A stretch of 64,000 bases of DNA from Altimarinus sp041659565 (GCA_041659565.1 JBAZXZ010000005.1:1-64000); one strand, 5' to 3'; positions 21,255 to 33,361 are shown, counted from the first letter of the stretch. Notes: generated from the sequence alone by a model not told the origin. Translations and numbers: made by a program.

Positions 21255-21279
21255 AACAACTAATAATAGTTGTTTTTTT
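21255..21279 (+). terminator. Small hairpin plus T run before the next ATG
   Basis: aacaact and agttgtt pair around a 6-base loop and are followed by five T residues, touching the ATG at 21280. It may end lepA transcripts or act as a leader hairpin of the next gene. Confidence 0.5.
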
Positions 21280-22425
21280 ATGTTAAATTTTTTAGATAAT
21301 AGAGTTAGTCAAAAACAAAGATTAAATGATAATAAGTTAATTGATATTCAAATATTAGCTATTTTAAACGACTCTATAAAAAAAATAAATCAGATTTTAG
21401 ATAATAAAAATTGAGAACAAAAAAAGTTGAAATATTCTCAAACAAAAGAACTTCAATCTGAAATAACAAGATTAATCAAAATTTGAAGAGATTTATTTTT
21501 AAAATCAGAGACCAAAGAAGAAAAAGAAAATATTATCGAGCAGGTATTGTTGTCTTTAGATTATTTATTTGCAAATATAGAAGCAAAAAAAGTATTTGTA
21601 AGGTATCCAAATATAAATTCAGAAGAATTTGTAAAAGAAAAACCAGAAAATCAGCTTATGAGACTTATGATTCCAACAGAATATGATATCAGGAATTTAG
21701 AATCTGTTTCTTGATGAAATTGTTATAATTTTGGTATTGGATTTTATTATAAATTATTAAAAGAAATAATTTGAGATGATAAAGATATTAAAATAATATT
21801 TCATATAGATAATAATGATTATCATTGAACTTTTTCAATAAATGATAAATTTATTATTGATTCTCATTTTAAACAGTTTTCTATTAAAACTTGAAAAGAA
21901 CAAAAAAATACAAATTTTTACAAAACAAATATTGATGAAAATATATGAGAATTGTTAGATAAATTGGAGGTTTTTAAGAGTTTTAATAGTGTTGAAGATT
22001 TATTAGAATTTACTAAAGCATTACCAAGTATAAATACTTCTAATTTTCTAATTTGATGAAAAAAATATTTAAGAGTTGTTGTATCAAGAAATAATGATAA
22101 ATTATTAGTTTTAATGTTAAAAAAAATAGGGTGAAAGCTTATTTATTGTACTATAGATAAAAATAATTCTAAAACATTATCTATAAATATTGAAGACATA
22201 GAAAAATTTATTATAAAAAATATTTCAAGATCAGAAAATGATAAGGAATTATTAAAAGTAATATTTTCAAAATTAGATAAACAGATTATGAAAGGAATAT
22301 TTGATTGAATTTATGATATAAAAGATATGAAATTTAAAACTTTACCATGATTTTTAGTTAGGATTTTAGAAAATGAAAATATTCGTTTTTTTGTAAAAAA
22401 AATATATAATAGTATAAGAAAATAA
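21280..22425 (+). CDS. Putative transglutaminase/NAT-like papain-fold protein
   Basis: 381 aa, cytosolic. The N-terminal 130 residues are helical and charged. The middle has SVSGGNCYNFGIGFYYKLL, then DNNDYHGTFSINDKFIIDSHF: a Cys, a His and an Asp in the order and spacing of the catalytic triad of transglutaminase-like and arylamine N-acetyltransferase-like enzymes. The C-terminal 150 residues contain beta-rich (KYLRVVVSRNNDKLLVLML) and helical parts. This is motif-level evidence only; substrate unknown. It has its own promoter after lepA. Confidence 0.55.
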
Positions 22426-22431
22426 CTATTA

Positions 22432-23202
22432 CTATACATTTTTCAAATCATTTTTATCTAAATCAAAAGAATATTTAATCATCCAAACTATACCATTTAT
22501 AGCATCATAAATAGCTAAAAATGGTATTTTTAGTACTAAAATTAATAAGTTTATAAACCAAATAATACTTAGTATAAAAGTATATACAATTATATGCATA
22601 AACTCAAAAAATGATCTTTTAAACAAAAATTTTCTAGTTTTAGATGGTAAGTAATATAAAATTCTTTTTTTATATATAAGAATTTTATAATTTATACTTA
22701 AAAATAAAGATAGTCTTTTAATAAGTATCATAAATTTTTCTTTTAATTTTTGAATTAATCCTATTTCATATCTAAAAAATTTGTTATTTTCTTCTAAGTT
22801 TTTTCATTCTCTATATAAAAAATAGATATAAAAAATAACTAAAATTCAAAAAAAATCAGCAAATAAATCTAATAATTCAGGGTGTCAAAATCAAAATAAA
22901 TCAACAATTTCTTTTAGAATTCCTATAGCAAAGACATCTCTTAAAGAAAAAGAAAGTTGAATTAAATATCATTTTCTTTTTAAAAGTACTTTTCTAATTA
23001 AGAAAAACATAAATAATAACAAAATACTTATAATTAAATGTTTTTGTTTATCTGTAGCTAAGAAAAAGTTTAAAAGTGTCATAAAAAAGTAATTTAAAAC
23101 AATTATTATTATAAATTTAACATAAATATACAAAAAAGTCAACTTTCTTAAAAACAGATTTGACATATTTGTTATAGTAATTATTATATAGTGAATTTTC
23201 AT
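22432..23202 (-). CDS. VanZ-like integral membrane protein
   Basis: 256 aa with about six hydrophobic segments. The N-terminal half shows the VanZ-like pattern: DKQKHLIISILLLF, later GILKEIVDLF and ELLDLFADFFGILVIFYIY, corresponding to the conserved D..KH, the KE/DE motif and the S..DL.AD..G helix. The C-terminal half has two more hydrophobic stretches. VanZ-like proteins are mostly of unknown function (teicoplanin resistance in the name-giving case). It converges with the upstream gene and is divergent, by 20 bases, from the large anchored protein. Confidence 0.65.
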
Positions 23203-23222
23203 TATTTTTTATAAAGTAGAGA

Positions 23223-26200
23223 ATGAAAAAAATAATTGCTATTCCAGTAATTGCTTGAATATTATCAGCAACAACACCATCTCAAATAGCTAATGATCCT
23301 AAAACTATCATAGAGCCGACTTTTGATGTAACAAAATCAAAAGTTGTATCAGTTTTATCACAAAAACAGAACATTCCTGATAATTTACAAAAAGCAATAG
23401 ATGAAGCTAAAAATCATAATTTAGATAATAAATTATCTAAGAATCCTAATCAATTACTTTTTCCTTCAAGTGTTCAAACTATAGGAATAAAAAGAATGGC
23501 TGAGTGATTTTTATGAAATATGAGTAAATGGTGATTTGTTGAAGGAGTTAACCCACTTATGGTTGATGTTGAATGGCAGGATCAGGTTAATTGTGCAGCA
23601 ACTATGAAAAGTTTTATTGCTTTTTCAAAAAATCCTTCAGACAGAACAAATGGTGAAGATAATTATGTTAGAAAACAATACATAGATGCATGGACCTTAC
23701 CTGAAGAACTAAAAAAAATTTGATATGAACAAAAAATTAATTTAATGAACCATTTTGATAAAAATAAAGTTTGAAATAATGATATTGTAAATGATAAAGA
23801 GTGATATAAAAAAACATTAATTGAAACATGAAAATATCTTGAAAAAGAATGAAAAATTTGAAGTTTACTTTTTATATATTTTAATTTAAGTAATTATAAA
23901 TGAGTAGTAAGAGATTATAATGCTCAACAAAAATTATCTAATCCAAATTACACCCCTCATATAAACACACATGAAGCTATTTTTTTATGAAATAGTTATA
24001 TGGAATTTAAAGCAGATGAGGTTAAAGTAATTCACTGAGGTCATACTTCAGAAATGAAAGAATCTGTTGATATAGTTGATTATATAGCAAATTTTGTACA
24101 ACAAAGATGATGATATAATCCTACATTGGATGATTATACTAAAAAAGTAATTAAAGAGAATTTAAAAACTTTTTATTCTCTAATAGGTATAAGTATAAAT
24201 TGAGAATTAATTAATTTAGAGGAAGAATTAAAAAAATCTCCTGAAGAAAGAATAAAAATCTCAAAAGGAGATATTATAAAAATTTCAGGTCCTGTACTTT
24301 TAGATTGATTTCATAATAAAAATTCAAAAAATAGATATATATCTGATAATAATCATGCAAGAACGATTTTTTATTGAGAATATGTTCTAATTTGAACCTA
24401 TACTCCAAGTGAACTTATGGAACCAAATGATGATTTTTATGAAAGAAAAGGCAATAAAAATATTGTATTACAAAATTTAACAGATAATCTAAAAATTTCG
24501 AATTTGTATTATCTAAAAAGTTTTGAAGATATAGATTTAAAGCTTAAAGAAGCAATTTTAAGATTTAAATTTTGAAAGACAGAATTATTAAGTGATACTA
24601 ATGAAGAAATTGAATTAAGTAATCAAATTTCAGATTTAAATAATAGTTCAAAGTGAAAAATGCTTATGCAAAAAGAAGTTTTTTCTAAAAAAGAAAAAAC
24701 AAAAAAAATTATCTCAAATTTATCAAATGAAGAAAAAGTAGAATTTGAAAAAGAATATACTCTTCAAATTCATTGACTTCAAATGATATGATATATGCAG
24801 TATGAATGATTAATTAATGATTGAGCTGTATATGTGAATCGTCCAATACCATATTTTGATACTAATAATATAGAAACAAATTTTCAAAAATATATAGAGC
24901 AAAGGAAAAGTGAAATAGCACTAAATAAAGATGAAAATATAGATACAAATAAAATTATAAATATATATTTTTATCCAACTGATAATTTTGCAAAAGTATA
25001 TTCTCAATTACAAGATACTTTGAGAAGATATGTTAGTAGATACCCAATTTTTTCAAGACTGGATGATTTGGATCAATTAAAGAAAAACAAACTTGTTGAT
25101 ATAATAATTGATAAGGTTTCAGATGATAAAAGTATAGATATATCAAACTGAAAAGTCCCAAGTATGAGAAGTGTAAGTATACCGCTAGATTTTATAGATA
25201 ATGAATTAAAAAATATATTGGATGAATTGTATATTGATAAATTACCACCTTCTTATATAGATAATGCTGTAATAAAAAAGATAGCAAAAACAGAGCAGGA
25301 TCGTGCTATATTGGCATATATAATCACACAAGAAACTTACGAACAATGACTTCCTATAAGAAAATGGGTAAAGAAAATATGAAGTATCTTCGGTAAAACA
25401 AGCTCTACTTGAGATTTTCAATTAAAACTTTTTAATCTAATAAATAAAGATATAGCATTATCACTTTGGCCAAATATAGAGCAAATACAGAAATCATTAT
25501 CATATCTAGATGATGAAGATATAAAATTGTTAATTGATAGAAGACAACGTAGATTTGATTGAGTAGAGTCTGATTTAATACTTGTTGAGGAATTAAAGAA
25601 ATTGCTTGTTTCTGTAAATGATACCAATAGAGTTGAAGTATGAAATAAAGTTTATGATATATTTAAAGAACTGTTTAAGTTTAATGATTCAAGAGCTATA
25701 AATATAGTTTGAAAGATAATTCAAGCAAGTTTGACACTAGATAAAGTGCATGAATTAGGAGTAAACTTAAATGCTTGGTTTAATAATGCTTGAATACCTT
25801 TGGAAGAGATTCATTATAACAAAGAATTACAAAAAAGATATTATAAGGCTTTGCTTGTTATGTACAATAGATGAGAGTGAACTACTTTAGTATGACTTGG
25901 GGAAAATTATGTACTTAGGTGTTTAGATGCTTTATGATATGATATAAATGATAACTCATTCCCAAAATTGAAAAAAAGTGATATATGAGAGATAAATTTA
26001 TCAAAAATAAATGATTTTCATAGTTTTTATAAGACTTGATTAGATATTTTGGCAAAAGTAATAAGTTGACATGTAGATTATGATAGAGAGAAAGAGGAAC
26101 ATTATAATTTTTATAATTGAATACTATCATTTTCTGATTGAGATGATAATAATGAGACAATTGCACTTAAAAAAGAATTATTAAAAGAAATACATCATAT

Positions 26201-26564
26201 ACAAAAATCAAATTATTCATCAAATTCTATATATAAATTATTTAAAAACAAAATTATTTCAGATTATTTAAAAGATCATAATTACGATAATTATCCTATT
26301 CCTACTTTAGCCGAGCTTGAAAATACTCCTTTTAGAAGATTATTTTTTGATAATGCAAAAACCCCAGAATGAAGGACTCCACCAAAAACATATAATTTCA
26401 AGATGATGTGAGGTGTAGCTTCTTGAATTTGATTTATTTTATTATGAAGTCTGTGAAAGTTGTTATGGAATAGGAGAAGAAAGAGGAAAAATCCTCAAAA
26501 ATCATCAGTCCAAGCGAGTAAACCATCTTCACAATTAGTTACTGATAATCTAGAAAAGGCATAA
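23223..26564 (+). CDS. Large surface-anchored protein with putative C39-like cysteine peptidase domain
   Basis: 1113 aa, TAA stop. Signal peptide at the start (MKKIIAIPVIAGILSATTPSQIA). Near residues 115-130 is VEWQDQVNCAATMKSF, a Q-x-x-x-N-C-A-A pattern like the catalytic Gln/Cys of papain-fold peptidases (C39-like). About 245 residues on, DNNHARTIFYGEYVLIGTYTP offers a His-x...-aromatic segment typical of the catalytic His strand. The remainder is a long helical, charged region. The C-terminus has one membrane helix (GGVASGIGFILLGSLGKLLW) and a basic tail (NRRRKRKNPQKS). I infer a secreted, membrane-anchored protein that may cut peptides or peptidoglycan stems. The catalytic assignment is tentative. 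Confidence 0.65.
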
Positions 26565-26566
26565 CA

Positions 26567-26600
26567 AAAAAACTTAAATCAATTTGATTTAAGTTTTTTT
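26567..26600. terminator. Bidirectional terminator
   Basis: Arms aaaacttaaatc and gatttaagtttt around a short loop, with A and T runs outside. It separates two convergent genes. Confidence 0.85.
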
Positions 26601-26605
26601 AGTTT

Positions 26606-27373
26606 TTACTTAATGGCTTCTAATTTTTTGATAAGAGCTTTCATTGTTTTTGGTCAAGGATTTCAATTTGTTCTGTTAAATCACATTTGCTCTTTTTGGA
26701 ATTGAGCAATTGCTTTTTTAGTATTTGGTCATAGAAGTCAATCAACAGTTACAGGTATTAAAAGTTGATTTAAAGCTATTTGGATGGCAAAGATGACTTT
26801 AGCTGATGTTCATTTTTCCATTCATTTAAATCAATTTTGTGTATTTTTAAATTCTTCTAGTACTGATAATATTTCTTGTTTTTTAGGATTATTTATATTA
26901 TTAAAATATGAATCTAAAGCTTCTTTTACCCATTTAGAACCAGGTTTTTCAAAATCAAAATTTATTGAAGGTATAGAAGTAGACTTTGTAGTTGTAGATG
27001 GTTCAGGAGATAAAGAAGGAGAATTTGTAGTAGAAGTTATTTTTTTTATCTTTCTTTTTTCTTCTTTTAAAAGTAAAATTTCATTTTTAGTTTCTTCATT
27101 AATTCTTAGTATTCAATTATTTAAATCAGTTTTTAATAATCTATGAAAATCTTGTAAATCTTTAAGACTTGTTTTAGGATCTCTAATAAAATTAGATTTT
27201 CTTTGTTTCCAATCAGGTATATTATTTACTCAATCATAATTATTTACATCATTAACTAATTTAATTAATTCTTGCTTTATAGTACCTAAGTCTTCATTGT
27301 CTAGTGTTTGAGTATTTTCAGGATTAGCAAAATTTGAAGTAAAATTAATTAAATTTTTATAATATTTAATCAT
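26606..27373 (-). CDS. Peptidoglycan-binding domain protein
   Basis: 255 aa. The N-terminal 110 residues are helical, then a Ser/Thr/Pro linker (TSTTNSPSLSPEPSTTTKS). The C-terminal 75 residues match a PG_binding_1 fold: VTVDGLLGPNTKKAIAQFQKEQ, then NGNPGPKTMKALIKKL. No signal peptide is evident at the chosen ATG (MIKYYKNLINF), so export is unclear. It lies in a group of envelope proteins and follows the anchored coiled-coil gene on the same strand, which it may support in the cell wall. Confidence 0.75.
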
Positions 27374-27429
27374 ATTTTTATTTTATAAAATAATTATAAG
27401 ATAATGATATCATAATATTTAATAAATCG

Positions 27430-27463
27430 CAAAAAAACACTAAATTTTTTTAGTGTTTTTTGT
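27430..27463. terminator. Terminator hairpin
   Basis: aaaaaacactaaa pairs with tttagtgtttttt. It ends the coiled-coil gene on the minus strand just below its stop codon. Confidence 0.8.
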
Positions 27464-27473
27464 TTTATAAATA

Positions 27474-28847
27474 TTAATAACGGAGAAATCTATCTCTTTG
27501 TTCTTCAAGTTCTTTTTCGTGTCATGTTTTTTGTTCTATTAATTTATTTTGTAAAAGTTGCATTTGCTGTTCACTATTCTGTTTATCTTTTTGTAGTTGT
27601 GTAACTTGTTCTTGTAATTTTTTTTCAGTATTACTTGGTCAATTTTGAGTATTATTTTTTACTTTTTCTTGAGTTAGTGCTAATTCAGTATCACTTAGTT
27701 TCTGTTTTAATCAAATAATTTCAGTTGCAAGTCTTGTATTTTCAGCTACAAGTCAAGATTCATTTTCACTACCTACTTGTTTAGTTGATCATACTGCTAA
27801 TTCTAGGTTTCATATGTCTTGATTTTTATTAGATATTTCTGCTTTTAGTTGTTTTTCTTGTTCTGCCATTTTATCACCCCATTCTTTATCTTTAGATGAT
27901 TCTGTAGCTATTACAGCCTGTTTTCACTTTTCTTGTTCTGCTTCTAAATCATTATTTGCTTTTGCTGTAATTTGTATAATTTCATCTCCAAGCTCTTTAA
28001 TTATTCAAGCTTGAGTATTGGTTTTGTGAACACTTACATCAAGAGCTATAATTGTTTCTCTAAGTTTTTGCTCAGTATCATTTTTTTGTGAATTAATAGT
28101 ATTTCTATCTTGTATAAGGGTTATAAAACTTGTAGGATTATCCTTGTTAAAAGCATTTAAAAGATCTCTTAGGTTTATACTTACATTTGTTTTAACATCT
28201 TGCTTGTAAAATATTTTATTAAAAGCTCAAGTTTTTTCTTTTATAATTATTTCATCTCATTTTACCTCTGCTACAACAATAATGTTTCTTATTTGATCAT
28301 AATTTCAATCTTTTCATAATTCAGACGAATAACTAACTTTTTTATCAGATAAAGTTCATAAAAACTTCGTTAGTTCATCTAAATCACTAGTATAATCTAT
28401 GTAATATCATTTATTAAGAAGAGATATATAACAATCATAGATAATTTTTCTCATATATTCTTCAAATGCTGGTCATAAAGAACTTTTTAATCTTGTATAA
28501 GTTAAATAAAATGATTTTAATTCATCTTTTGTTACACTTATTGTATTTTTACTTCAAATAGTTTTAATAAATTCATCAATCAATTTTTTAGATGATTCAG
28601 CTTGATTATCTAAAGAATCTTTAGGTTTTATTTGACTATCTTGTTCATTTACATTTATTGTCACACTTTCTACACTTTGTTCTTTGCCAGAATTAGTTGT
28701 TATTTTTTTTTCTTCAGCAAATCATTGGGTAACAGCTGTCATAACAGATAATCAAACAGCACATACAAGTGTTTTGATATTTTTAGGGATATAATAATTA
28801 ATCCCTTTGATTGTTGTAAATTCTTGTGAATTTAAACTATTATTCAT
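27474..28847 (-). CDS. Exported coiled-coil protein
   Basis: 457 aa. After a 20-residue cytosolic start comes a hydrophobic signal or anchor (NIKTLVCAVGLSVMTAVTQGFAEE). A middle domain of about 180 residues follows (GYYIDYTSDLDELTKFLGTLSDKKV...). The last 220 residues are Gln/Glu/Lys-rich heptads (EAEQEKGKQAV, QEQVTQLQKDKQNSEQQMQLLQNKL), a long coiled coil ending in QRDRFLRY. Probably spans the periplasm or scaffolds the envelope. No known family recognised. Confidence 0.7.
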
Positions 28848-28953
28848 AATGTTAAAAATTATTTATAAAATATAATATTTGTATTATTATAAATAATTCC
28901 AATTTGTCAAGTTTATTATGATAAAAAAATATAAAAAGTCAAAGGGTATTTTT

Positions 28954-29556
28954 TTACAAATCTATCTCAAATTTTTTTTCTTCTCAAATAATTATTTTTT
29001 CTATTACAATAACCACATTCTCAACCTTAATACTTTCCACACTTTCAGGCAAATTTATCTTACCTTTATGGAAATCAGTGTCTACAATTTTAGGATTTAT
29101 AATGTATACTTTTTTTCACTCTTCCTTTAATCATCATGCAAATCATCTTAATCCAAATTTTGAAGCAAGGTAGACACTTCAGTTTCTCATAAATTTCTTT
29201 GAGGCAATTGATCAGATAAAAATTATTTTAGTTTTTTTATTTATATGTGGTTCCAATTTCTTAAGTAATCTGATAGGAGATAGTAAATTCAAATTTATAA
29301 TTTCTTCATAATTTTCTGATTTTTGTTCAAAAAACTCGCCGTAGTATCAAACTCAAGCATTGAAAATAACTGCATCAAAAATAGTATTTTTAAAATCTAG
29401 TTTTTCTATTTCTTCTTTTTTAGTTAAATCACACTGGAAAAAGTTATCATCTTTTGAGGGGTTTTTAGAAACTTTGAAAATGGTATGCTTATTTTCTAAG
29501 CTTTCTTTGATAGCTTTTCAGATTCATTTATTTGATCAGGTGATTAGGATATTCAT
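28954..29556 (-). CDS. Short-chain dehydrogenase/reductase
   Basis: 200 aa, a short SDR. Nucleotide-binding TGSNKGIGKAI at the start, NAGVGYYGEF after strand 4, the active-site segment IGSIASK...YLASKFGLRG with the Tyr-x3-Lys pair, then NPKIVDTDFH. It probably oxidises or reduces a small alcohol or carbonyl with NAD(P). The substrate cannot be told. Eight glycine codons are TGA. It lies 22 bases below the photolyase-like gene on the same strand. Confidence 0.88.
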
Positions 29557-29578
29557 ATATTTTTTAATTAAAAATTAG

Positions 29579-30616
29579 TTACTTATCCATACAAATCATA
29601 CAATTTTGATCTAAATCCTTAAACAGATTATAGAAAAAATTTCTCATATCTCTATCACATCTTACAAAATTATCTTTTTCCGTTTTTAATCTGTAAAGTA
29701 CATCAAGATTTGGATATTTTTTAAGTATATTATTGTAATCTTCTTTGGTATAGAGAAGTCCAGAAGCAAAGCTTGAATGAATTTTCTTTATATCTATATT
29801 TTTTTTGATATATTCCACAAATTCTTTATAAATTTCTTCATAATTTTTAACAGGTAGTAGAGGTAGAAATCTAAGTCAGACTTTGTAGTTTAGATTAATT
29901 AAAGTATTTATAGCTTTTATTCTATCATCAAGTGATGGAGTTCACTTTTCATATTTTTTAATCAATTCTTCTGGGTTAAGAGAAAAAGCAAATTCAGTGT
30001 TTTTTGGGACAAATCATAAATCCAGTATTTCTTGTATATTTGTACTTTTTGTTCTTACTTCCATCATTACAAATTTATATTTTTCAAAAAATGGAACAAA
30101 TTCTTCTAAGAAAGTACTTATTTTGTTACTTCATAGTATGTCAGAATAGTCAGAAGAGTAAAACCGGATTGGAATCTGTCCTTTCAAGTTCCCCTTATAC
30201 TCCAGAGTACCTTCTCTTCCGCATATTGCGGAATTCACCTTGTCAAGGGGGCTAGGGGGATTTTGTTCTATAATCTCACTTATTTGTTTTTTTATATCAT
30301 TATAATTTACAAAGTATACTTGGATATTGTTTTTAAAAGCTCATTTTAGGTAACAGTATGAGCAATCAAATACACAATTTAAACTAGTTTTGAAAAAATA
30401 TGTATTGTTAGTATGTCAGTAATTATCTGGAGTTTTTCAAATTGCGGATCATGTCAATTTTGCAATTATTATACTTTTTTCTTGGTGAAGAGGGATTTTT
30501 TTCTCAAATATATTTTTATAGTTTTTTATGATAATTTTGTCTACATCTGGAAAAAGACTCAATATTTTTTGAGTTTGAGGATAGTTTATTGTGTCTTTTT
30601 CTATGTAGAGAATCAT
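29579..30616 (-). CDS. Spore-photoproduct-lyase-like radical SAM protein
   Basis: 345 aa. The radical SAM cluster motif is C-x3-C-x2-C in NCVFDCSYCYL near residue 88, the arrangement used by SplB-type DNA photolyases. Downstream FYSSDYSDIL and the C-terminal SSFASGLLYTKEDY match SplB-like proteins. These repair thymine dimers in spore formers, while homologues in non-sporulating bacteria have uncertain roles. About 25 residues (NPPSPLDKVNSAICGREG...) are encoded by an in-frame palindromic element at 30186-30262. A CGG codon (30164-30166) falls in IPI-x-FYSSDYSD and could be Trp. Confidence 0.85.
30186..30262 (-). repeat. In-frame palindromic element, type 2 (AATCCCC ends), in the photolyase-like gene
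   Basis: On the minus strand it starts aatccccctagcccccttga and ends near a complementary aaggggaacttg. An inner palindrome ttccgcaatatgcggaa lies in the middle. The same aatccccc ends frame elements at 31950-32020 and 53567-53637. The host frame stays open across it. Confidence 0.75.
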
Positions 30617-30642
30617 ATGTTATAGTGTAATTAGATTATTAT

Positions 30643-30840
30643 TGTCATCCTGAATTTATTTCAGGACCTATAATACATTGAATTATAATAAATAATTTTA
30701 GATTCACAATTCAATTACTTCTTACTTTTGAATCCAAAAGTAAGCAAAAGATTTGGGGGGGCTCGAATTTCAGAATTTGCATTTTGTGGTTTCTGTTACT
30801 CCTCACTAGAGTCTCACCCCCCAAACCCCCATATTTCTAA
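30643..30840. repeat. Intergenic palindromic repeats
   Basis: The 244-base gap (30617-30860) has no gene. It contains gtcatcctgaatttatttcaggac at 30643-30667 (type 1 ends). Next is a perfect hairpin cttacttttg-aatc-caaaagtaag at 30721-30744. Then follows a G-run/C-run pair, tttggggggg at about 30753 and ccccccaaa at about 30825, that can pair across 60 bases. Together they look like a compound mobile-type element. Confidence 0.6.
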
Positions 30841-30860
30841 ATGTTTTAGAGTTTAGTAAG

Positions 30861-31604
30861 TTAATTGTTAATTTCACTTCAGATTTTCAAAAACTCTTTT
30901 TTATCTAAACTTTTATTTTTCTCAAAAAAATCATCAAACTTGTCTCAAGTTAGGCTGGTATAATGAAAATACATTTTTTGAAAAATAAGTTTTTCTGAAA
31001 AAGTAAATTTGTAGTGAGAAAAATATTTTTCAAAATCAATTACTTCTGGTTTATATTTATCTAAAAAATTGGTTATCTGGTTTATAAGTTTTTCGAAATC
31101 AATTTGCTTAATTTTTTCGGTTAATTTATTTTTATTATAATTTGTAGTTTCTGTAGTTCAGATAGAATCATAAGGGATTTTTAATATAATTCTAGGGATT
31201 TTGAATTTATCACAGACAAACTCAAATCAGTATGATTCCATATCTACATATTTTTCATCTTGAAGTTCTTTTGTATCAAAAATTATTTTTTCACTACAAG
31301 CAATTGATTCAAGGTTTAAAAATTTGAAACCAATAGGGATAATAAATTCTTTATTATTTGAAATATTAAAAATTTTTGCAACTTGAAAAGGTTTATTTTT
31401 GTCTATGTAACCACAAATTCAGATATTTACTATAAAATCATAACTTTTTTCACTTAAGTATTTTGTAAGATTAAAAATAGTTTTATAATTTCAAATCTCA
31501 GACACCAAAAAACCAATCTTTGATTTTATTTTAAGATTTTTAATGATTTCCTTAATTGGGTTTAATTCTTCTTTCAAGGCAGATGTAAAAAGTATTTTAT
31601 ACAT
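30861..31604 (-). CDS. Nucleoside phosphorylase/hydrolase family protein
   Basis: 247 aa. Of the PNP/MTAN superfamily: VNIGICGYID matches the phosphate/active-site Gly-rich strand and DMESYGFEFVCDKF the nucleoside-binding D-M-E-x-Y/G segment with its catalytic region. Similar to MTA/SAH nucleosidase or futalosine hydrolase-type enzymes that release a purine base. The last 90 residues (FSHYKFTFSEKLIF...) extend beyond the usual domain. Substrate not assignable. Confidence 0.75.
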
Positions 31605-31684
31605 TAATTATTGTTTTAGTATTTATAATACTTTTATTATATTTATTAGACTTGTTATTTCAAGATTAGGTATAAAAAATAATT

Positions 31685-33340
31685 TTATCCTAAAGTTTTT
31701 CTTGGATTTCTAAGAGCTAATCTATCCAAATGTCTTTGATCTGGGTGTTTTTTAGGAATCGGTAAATTATGTTTTCTATAAAAATCTAATTCTTGTTTCA
31801 ATATTCTAAATGGTTTATTTGTTACACTACATTTAATTGCCCAATTTAGTATATCATCAGGAATATCTTTTATATCTTCTGGTAACTTACTTGCAAGTAT
31901 TATATTATCTACTTTGGGAAGAGGGGCTTCATAAGTGGACCATTTAAATAATCCCCCGACTTCCATGCCGTTTCAGTTGTCCCTCTTATTAAGGGGGATG
32001 TCATTTATGACTGGGGGATTTATTGGATAGTACTCATTTGCAATTGTTTCATTGTATCAAAATGGAGAAATTAAACTTGGGAAAAATTCTCACCATTCTC
32101 AAGTTTTAATCATATAATTGATTATTTTTGGAACTAGTATTTCATATTCATCTTTTGTATATTGTTTGTTTAATATGCAATATTCTTTTTCTTTTAGATT
32201 TACACAAGCAAAACAATTTTTACTTTTTTTGACATCGATACAGTAAAATAAATCTTCTCATTTTCATATTATTGCACAAAAATATAAATTTCTTGAATAT
32301 CTTCAAACTCAAGCTCATTCATACATATGTTCTGAATGACTTCAATATGAATTAATATCCATAGAATCAGTTGAGTAATTTACTTCTGTACAATATCTCA
32401 AATCTTCACATCAAGTTATATCATAGGAATTAATACAATTTTTTGAGTTGAAAATATAGTCATAGCTACAATTTTCAGAGTTAATAATGTATTTTTCATT
32501 TGTATTATTTTTTTTCTGTAATTTTTCAAATTCCTCAATAATTTTGTCTTTAAATTTGGGATCACTAATCTTTTTTTCTATCTTTTTATATTCTTCTTTT
32601 GATACTTCTTTATTAAAAATATAATAACTTTTATTAGTTAAATTTACACATCAAATACAATTACTACATCAATGACAATTTTTTAAATAATATGAATTAT
32701 TACATGATGTTGAATTAATAGTATAAAAACAATTATATAAGGAATTTGAATCAACACATTCATAACAAAATTCTGAAGCAGTACAATTTAAACAATCTAT
32801 TAAATTATTTGATTTTCTAAGTCATCTTCCATACATACAATCATCTACGAAATCAGCTTCAAAAACCATATAACAATTATGTATATCGGCAGTGTGGTTT
32901 GTATAAATTGAATTATTTTTTATGTTTGATAGAGACCCTGACAAGTTTTGAAAAGGAGTAACTTTTATTAAATATGAGATTTGCTCAAATATACTTTTAT
33001 TAAAATCGATATTTATTCAATATTTTAGATAATCGTTACCATCAGAAGCCCAGCATTTATTACAATAAACATTTATTCAACCTTCAGGATTAAACCTTGA
33101 AACTATATTATTTCCACATCAATCACATATTGATTTATATAAACTCATATAATTCATAAATGAAAGTCTTCTTTGTTGTCTACAGTCTGGACATAATTTT
33201 GGAAGAGGTAAATGAAACTTTTCTCATTTTATTTTAGGTGAGATTTTATCATAAAAATTTAAATCTTCTTCTGTTATGGAAAAGTTTTTATTACAATGTT
33301 CACAAGTTTTTGTTTCAACAACTTTTTCATTTTTGAACAT
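31685..33340 (-). CDS. Cys-rich zinc-ribbon array protein 1 (C-terminally truncated)
   Basis: 551 aa; I do not know the function of this family. Order of parts: N-terminal ribbon (CEHC ... CPDCRQQRRLSF), a second ribbon with all four cysteines (CDGC ... YCNKC), two Cys-rich repeat halves each ending CxGCVNL-type (CIGCVNLTNKSYYIFNKE and CFACVNLKEKEYCILNKQY), the segment YNETIANEYYP, then DIPDDILNWAIKC and FYRKHNLPIPKKHPDQRHLDR. It stops at NPRKTLG, so the C-terminal ribbon of its paralogues is missing. A type 2 palindromic element (31950-32020) is in frame after NEYYP. It is one of only two complete paralogues with an intact second ribbon. Last gene of the array in transcription order. Confidence 0.8.
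31950..32020 (-). repeat. In-frame palindromic element, type 2, in array protein 1
   Basis: Ends aatcccccgac and ctgggggatt; inner hairpin around cccttattaaggggg. Codes for about 24 residues (PINPPVINDIPLNKRDNGNG). Almost identical to 53567-53637 in another paralogue and at the same protein site. Confidence 0.9.
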
Positions 33341-33361
33341 ATTTTTTGATTAATAAAGTAA

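Noticed and set aside
26784..27146. 120-aa plus-strand frame
   Set aside because: Antisense to the peptidoglycan-binding gene, whose domain match is clear.
30186..30262. Insertion sequence with transposase
   Set aside because: The element is under 100 bp and codes for no transposase; none is seen in the window.
31685..33340. CaiB/BaiF CoA-transferase assignment sometimes attached to such CPR proteins
   Set aside because: No CoA-transferase motif is visible; the sequences are Cys-rich ribbons and repeats.
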